From NCBI GenBank assembly GCA_030036605.1, contig DAOTRE010000005.1:27756-90103 (forward strand): a DNA stretch of 62,348 bases, in the 5' to 3' direction. Every line of letters begins with the position of its first letter. Position 1 is the first letter of the stretch. The notes under the pieces are model-generated. The model was not told the origin of the DNA. It made no database searches and saw nothing but the letters and a program-made list of their open reading frames with translations. This document shows positions 59,186 through 62,348 of this stretch, in pieces. The DNA is from Candidatus Megaera endosymbiont of Nemacystus decipiens. GTDB lineage: Bacteria > Pseudomonadota > Alphaproteobacteria > Rickettsiales > Rickettsiaceae. Position numbers and translations under genes: made by a program.

Positions 59186-59800
59186 ATGAAAAGAATTTCT
59201 GAAATTATAGCAACTTTTTTCTATATAGGCAAAGTTAAATATGCTCCTGGAACATTTGGATCTTTACCTGCTTTTTTCATAAGCTATATAATAATGTACC
59301 TTGCAGTAGAGGAGGAGTTTACTTTTGATATAGATAATTTTAGTTTTTATGAACAACAATTTATTTCCATCTTTATCTTAGAGATAGCAGCGTTATTTAT
59401 ATTATTTTTGATTGGGACCATGGCTACACACATATATATACAAGACAAAAGTAACAAAGACCCTAAAGAAGTTGTTATTGATGAAGTAGTTGGACAAATG
59501 CTTACTATTATATTATGTTTTTTCTCTTCAATGATGTTATACTTTTCTCCGCTTATCGATGTTGTAACGCATAAATATTTCGATATAATCTTTATCTTTC
59601 TTTTACCATTCTTCCTATTTCGCATTTTTGATATATTAAAACCATGGCCTATCAACTGGATAGATGCTAAAATTAAGGGGGCTGCTGGTGTTATGCTCGA
59701 TGATATTTTGGCAGCAATTTTTGCTTCCACAGTGCATTACATAATATCCTTAATAATTTTAGATTACTATCAACAATACACAAATCTAGCAGTTCAGTAA
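59186..59800 (+). CDS. pgpA: Phosphatidylglycerophosphatase A
   Basis: A 204-residue inner membrane phosphatase that makes phosphatidylglycerol from its phosphate. The PgpA signatures KYAPGTFGSLPAFF (about 17-30), DPKEVVIDEVVGQ (about 92-104) and FRIFDILKPWPINWIDAKIKGAAGVMLDDILA (about 146-177) are clear, with several membrane segments. It is a single gene between trxA (divergent) and tRNA-Pro (convergent). The length is slightly above the usual 160-180 because of a longer second loop. Confidence 0.92.
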   Translation: MKRISEIIATFFYIGKVKYAPGTFGSLPAFFISYIIMYLAVEEEFTFDIDNFSFYEQQFISIFILEIAALFILFLIGTMATHIYIQDKSNKDPKEVVIDEVVGQMLTIILCFFSSMMLYFSPLIDVVTHKYFDIIFIFLLPFFLFRIFDILKPWPINWIDAKIKGAAGVMLDDILAAIFASTVHYIISLIILDYYQQYTNLAVQ

Positions 59801-59922
59801 TTCATTGCAAAATAGAACAGGAAGCACTATCTTTATTCTCTCGGCATATATTGTAGAGTGGAACCAACTGACAATCCTTTTGGTGTAAAACTGCCGGCCC
59901 TATGTGCCAAGAATAAACTGTT

Positions 59923-59948
59923 ACCTATCTCTCCAACCTATCTCTCCA
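59923..59948. repeat. Perfect 13-bp tandem duplication near tRNA-Pro
   Basis: ACCTATCTCTCCA occurs twice in direct contact (59923-59935 and 59936-59948), 20 bp from the 3' end of tRNA-Pro. The flanking 59870-59920 stretch is richer in G/C than its surroundings. No gene is apparent in 59801-59968. Confidence 0.6.
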
Positions 59949-59968
59949 GTATGTACCCCACAAAAAGG

Positions 59969-60045
<77 letters not shown>

Positions 60046-60169
60046 AATGTATATTTGGTCGCTTAAACTAAATATATAGAGCTTTATAAACTACTTCAAA
60101 ATGAAAATCAATAAAATACATGAAACTAAACTTAATTGCCTAGCTTACAGATATATCAAGGGTAATATT

Positions 60170-60730
60170 TTATTTTGATACTACGACTGAAGCGGCTCTA
60201 ATAAGTCTATCTTTAATTTTATAACCGGATTGCATAACACTAATTATTGTACCGGATTTTTTTCCTTCAATTTCTTGCTGAGAAATAGCACAATGAAGGT
60301 TATAATCAAACTTCTCTCCCTCTTTAGGAAGTATCAAATCGATGTGATTTTTTTTAAACACATTGAACAGTTCACCGTGAGTCATTTTGATTCCTTCAAC
60401 AATACTTTTTGTGTTTTTATCCAAATCTTTGGGTAAGTGTTCTAAAGCTCTAGACAAGTTATCCATGACTGGAACCAGGTCTTTTGCAAATCCAAATATG
60501 GCATAATCCCGAGTCTCCTGAAGCGTTTTTATACTACGCGTTCTAACATTTTCAGTCTCAGCCATCTGGCGAAGTAATTTGTCTTGCAAATCTTTATTTT
60601 CGTCAGATAAACTTTGAATCTTCTCTATCTCATCTGAGGAGTTTTCTTGTTCATTACCATGATGTTCTTCGTCCCGATGTTTCTCGTCTATATTAGTTTC
60701 TAATTCAGAGTTTTCTTCACTTTTTTTCAT
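60170..60730 (-). CDS. grpE: Nucleotide exchange factor GrpE
   Basis: A 186-residue co-chaperone of DnaK. The N-terminal 35 residues are acidic and disordered, followed by the long dimer helix (about 40-90) and the C-terminal beta domain. LLRQMAETENVRTR and FAKDLVPVMDNLSRALEHLP are recognisable, with the C-terminal GYKIKDRLIRAASVVVS. Length is standard. It is divergent from rph, a pairing seen in many alphaproteobacteria. Confidence 0.95.
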   Translation of the reverse strand: MKKSEENSELETNIDEKHRDEEHHGNEQENSSDEIEKIQSLSDENKDLQDKLLRQMAETENVRTRSIKTLQETRDYAIFGFAKDLVPVMDNLSRALEHLPKDLDKNTKSIVEGIKMTHGELFNVFKKNHIDLILPKEGEKFDYNLHCAISQQEIEGKKSGTIISVMQSGYKIKDRLIRAASVVVSK

Positions 60731-60752
60731 AAGGAATGTTATTTATTTTAAG

Positions 60753-60780
60753 TTGCAAATAGTCATAAAGTAAATATAGT
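60753..60780 (+). promoter_or_regulatory. Promoter of rph-hda
   Basis: TTGCAA (60753-60758) and TATAGT (60775-60780) are 16 bp apart, 37 bp before the rph start. It overlaps the promoter proposed for grpE on the other strand. Confidence 0.55.
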
Positions 60781-60800
60781 TATAGATGCTTTTAATTCAA
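60773..60800 (-). promoter_or_regulatory. Candidate promoter of grpE
   Basis: On the minus strand TTGAAT (60795-60800) and TATATT (60773-60778) are 16 bp apart. It overlaps the rph promoter; a CTTGAA at the -35 could also serve the heat-shock sigma factor, but no CCCCAT-type -10 is seen. Confidence 0.4.
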
Positions 60801-60817
60801 GATACAAGTATAGAGAA

Positions 60818-61537
60818 ATGAGAGAAGAAGGGCGAAAATATAATCAACTACGCGAAATTTCAATTGAAAAAAATATATTGAAGAATGCCGAGGGGTCATG
60901 TCAAATTAAATTCGGTAACACTCATGTGATAGTCAGTGCTACAGTTGATGAATCGCTACCAAGATTTTTGCGTAATAAAAAAATGGGTTGGGTAACTGCT
61001 GAATATGGCATGCTTCCAAGATCAACAAATTCCCGTATACAAAGAGAAGCAGGTATTGGCAAGCAAGGAGGTAGAACGCTAGAAATACAGAGATTAATCG
61101 CGCGTTCAATGAGAGCTTCCCTTGATCTAAATAAACTTGGCGAAAGACAGATAATAATTGATTGTGATGTAATTAATGCTGATGGTGGAACTCGTACCGC
61201 AGCAATTACAGGGGGATATGTTGCGCTTCACCTAGCAATAAGACATTTACTAGACAAAAAAATGTTAAAACACAACCCTCTAACGGCTCAAATTGCTGCT
61301 ATTTCATGTGGTATAGTCAGTGGTAAACCACTAATTGATCTAGATTATAAGGAAGATAGTAATGCAGAGGTGGATGCAAATTTTGTATTTAATCAAAATG
61401 GAAATTTAATTGAAGTGCAAGCTACGGGAGAAAAAAATGACTTTACCTCAGAGCAATTGTTAAAGATGTTGTCACTGGCATCTAGTGTAAGCAAAGACTT
61501 ATTTAAATTACAAAATGAAATTTTATTAGATTTTTAA
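60818..61537 (+). CDS. rph: Ribonuclease PH
   Basis: A 239-residue phosphorolytic exoribonuclease that trims tRNA 3' ends. The N-terminal [15 protein letters not shown], the [19 protein letters not shown] block, [20 protein letters not shown] with the phosphate-site arginines, and [23 protein letters not shown] are intact. Family length is 235-245. The hda-like gene follows by 15 bp. Confidence 0.97.
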   Translation: MREEGRKYNQLREISIEKNILKNAEGSCQIKFGNTHVIVSATVDESLPRFLRNKKMGWVTAEYGMLPRSTNSRIQREAGIGKQGGRTLEIQRLIARSMRASLDLNKLGERQIIIDCDVINADGGTRTAAITGGYVALHLAIRHLLDKKMLKHNPLTAQIAAISCGIVSGKPLIDLDYKEDSNAEVDANFVFNQNGNLIEVQATGEKNDFTSEQLLKMLSLASSVSKDLFKLQNEILLDF

Positions 61538-61552
61538 AAAATAAATATTTCA

Positions 61553-62206
61553 ATGAACCAGTCGGTATTTAAACTAAGTAATAAACAATATAACAGGTCG
61601 GATTTTATTAAATCTAAGTCCAATAATACTGCATGTGAGGTGATTGAAAACTGGCCTAATGAATGCTGGGGAGTGAATCCTTATATAAAATCCCTAATTT
61701 TAAGAGGCCCACTTTCCTCAGGAAAGACATTCCTTGCAAAAAATTGGGCAAAAGTTTCTGGAAGTAAAGCTGTTGATATAAACAAAGCCCATGATCAAGA
61801 AATGATAAACTCATATAGTGGATTCATTATTGAAGATATAGATCATATAACTAATGAGAATCACTTTTTACACTATTTTAATTCTATAAATGAGTGCGGG
61901 AAATATTTGCTTCTTACTTGTTCAAATATTCCTAAATTTGTACTGCCAGATCTGAACTCAAGAATACAATCTATCAATATAATTGATATTTGTTATCCAG
62001 ATGACGATCTACTAAGAATTCTAATTTTTAAATTCTTTTCTGGGTGTGCAGTTAGAGTTGATAATAATGTTATTTCTTATTTGCTGCAGCATCTACCAAG
62101 GAGATTTGATTTTATTCAAAAAACTCTAGATAAAATTAATAAGGCCTCATTGGAAAACCAACATAAAATCACAATACCTTTTATCAAAAAAATATTGCAA
62201 TCTTAA
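61553..62206 (+). CDS. hdaA: DnaA-related AAA+ protein, HdaA-like regulator of replication initiation
   Basis: A 217-residue AAA+ protein like the ATPase domain of DnaA without its DNA-binding domain IV. The Walker A is GPLSSGKTFLAKNW near residue 52, the Walker B region is GFIIEDIDHI near 91, sensor 1 is LLLTCSNIP near 122, and LNSRIQSINI carries the likely arginine finger. In alphaproteobacteria and Escherichia coli such proteins stimulate ATP hydrolysis by DnaA after initiation. Its stop lies 2 bp before the TA flank of a MITE-like copy, so its 3' end is intact. Confidence 0.8.
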   Translation: MNQSVFKLSNKQYNRSDFIKSKSNNTACEVIENWPNECWGVNPYIKSLILRGPLSSGKTFLAKNWAKVSGSKAVDINKAHDQEMINSYSGFIIEDIDHITNENHFLHYFNSINECGKYLLLTCSNIPKFVLPDLNSRIQSINIIDICYPDDDLLRILIFKFFSGCAVRVDNNVISYLLQHLPRRFDFIQKTLDKINKASLENQHKITIPFIKKILQS

Positions 62207-62210
62207 GTTA

Positions 62211-62348
62211 TTGTAGATTACATTGGAATAGGAGTATTTTATAGAAAATATTTTGTGATTTAGTTATTGTCTTATTTCTCCTGCAATGCTGACACATTTG
62301 AGGAAAATAAGATGATAAATAAATTGCCAAAGATAAACTAGAAAATTG
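62211..62348 (+). mobile_element. MITE-like palindromic element, family 1, copy 3 (cut by the window end)
   Basis: The first 138 bp of a third copy in the orientation of copy 2, after TA at 62209-62210. It is nearly identical except for the loop (GCTGACACATTTG instead of GCTGCTCCATTTG). The last two bases (TG) depart from the other copies, possibly an assembly-edge effect. Confidence 0.8.

Overview
The window is about 62 kb of AT-rich, gene-dense DNA from an obligate intracellular alphaproteobacterium of the order Rickettsiales. The evidence is a rickettsial-type ATP/ADP translocase (36033-37547), a class I lysyl-tRNA synthetase, SdhE next to Mfd, an HdaA-like DnaA paralogue, ankyrin and TPR proteins, and a str/rif gene cluster that lacks tuf between fusA and tRNA-Trp, as described for Rickettsia. 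Lipid A/Kdo genes (lpxK, waaA) and a class A penicillin-binding protein show that the cell makes LPS and peptidoglycan. I cannot name the genus from the sequence; a lineage outside Rickettsia proper is plausible because several normally invariant residues in RpoB, RpoC and S12 differ.

Layout. 0-5 kb: rpmG-rpsP, tRNA-Thr, a GT25 glycosyltransferase, hemB-SCO, trmD-rplS. 5-10 kb: rimP-nusA-infB-rbfA. 10-16 kb: an orphan winged-helix/TPR protein, lysS with a MazG-like pyrophosphohydrolase, dsbB-coq7-sixA. 15-21 kb: dnaA-dnaN divergent from sdhE-mfd. 21-28 kb: an envelope block (methyltransferase-mlaA-mlaC on the minus strand; aspC, DUF374 acyltransferase, waaA and lpxK on the plus strand). 28-38 kb: orphan histidine kinase, ankyrin protein, ABC-2 permease, miaB, PBP1A, tlc. 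38-54 kb: a long minus-strand block running rpsL-rpsG-fusA-tRNA-Trp-secE-nusG-rplK-rplA-rplJ-rplL-rpoB-rpoC, preceded by nusB-rlmE. 54-62 kb: rplU-rpmA-rpmB-rpmE, a 1004-residue flavin/iron-sulfur oxidoreductase, trxA, pgpA, tRNA-Pro, grpE and rph-hda.

Two families of small non-coding palindromic elements with terminal inverted repeats and TA flanks (MITE-like) occur here. Family 1 (161 bp) has two full copies and one copy cut by the window end. Family 2 (about 200 bp) has two copies. Family 1 lies at both ends of the window, which suggests that this is a contig broken at repeats. One copy supplies the stop codon of the ankyrin gene.

Most of the window is housekeeping. The points most worth checking are the two MITE-like families, unusual substitutions in the RNA polymerase active centre (RpoB fork-loop 2 region, RpoC catalytic motif), a proline at the streptomycin-resistance lysine of S12, the orphan STAND-like winged-helix/TPR protein, and a 570-bp gene-free interval between tlc and rpoC with a possible small RNA. 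Gene calls rest on recognised motifs and gene order, not on database searches.
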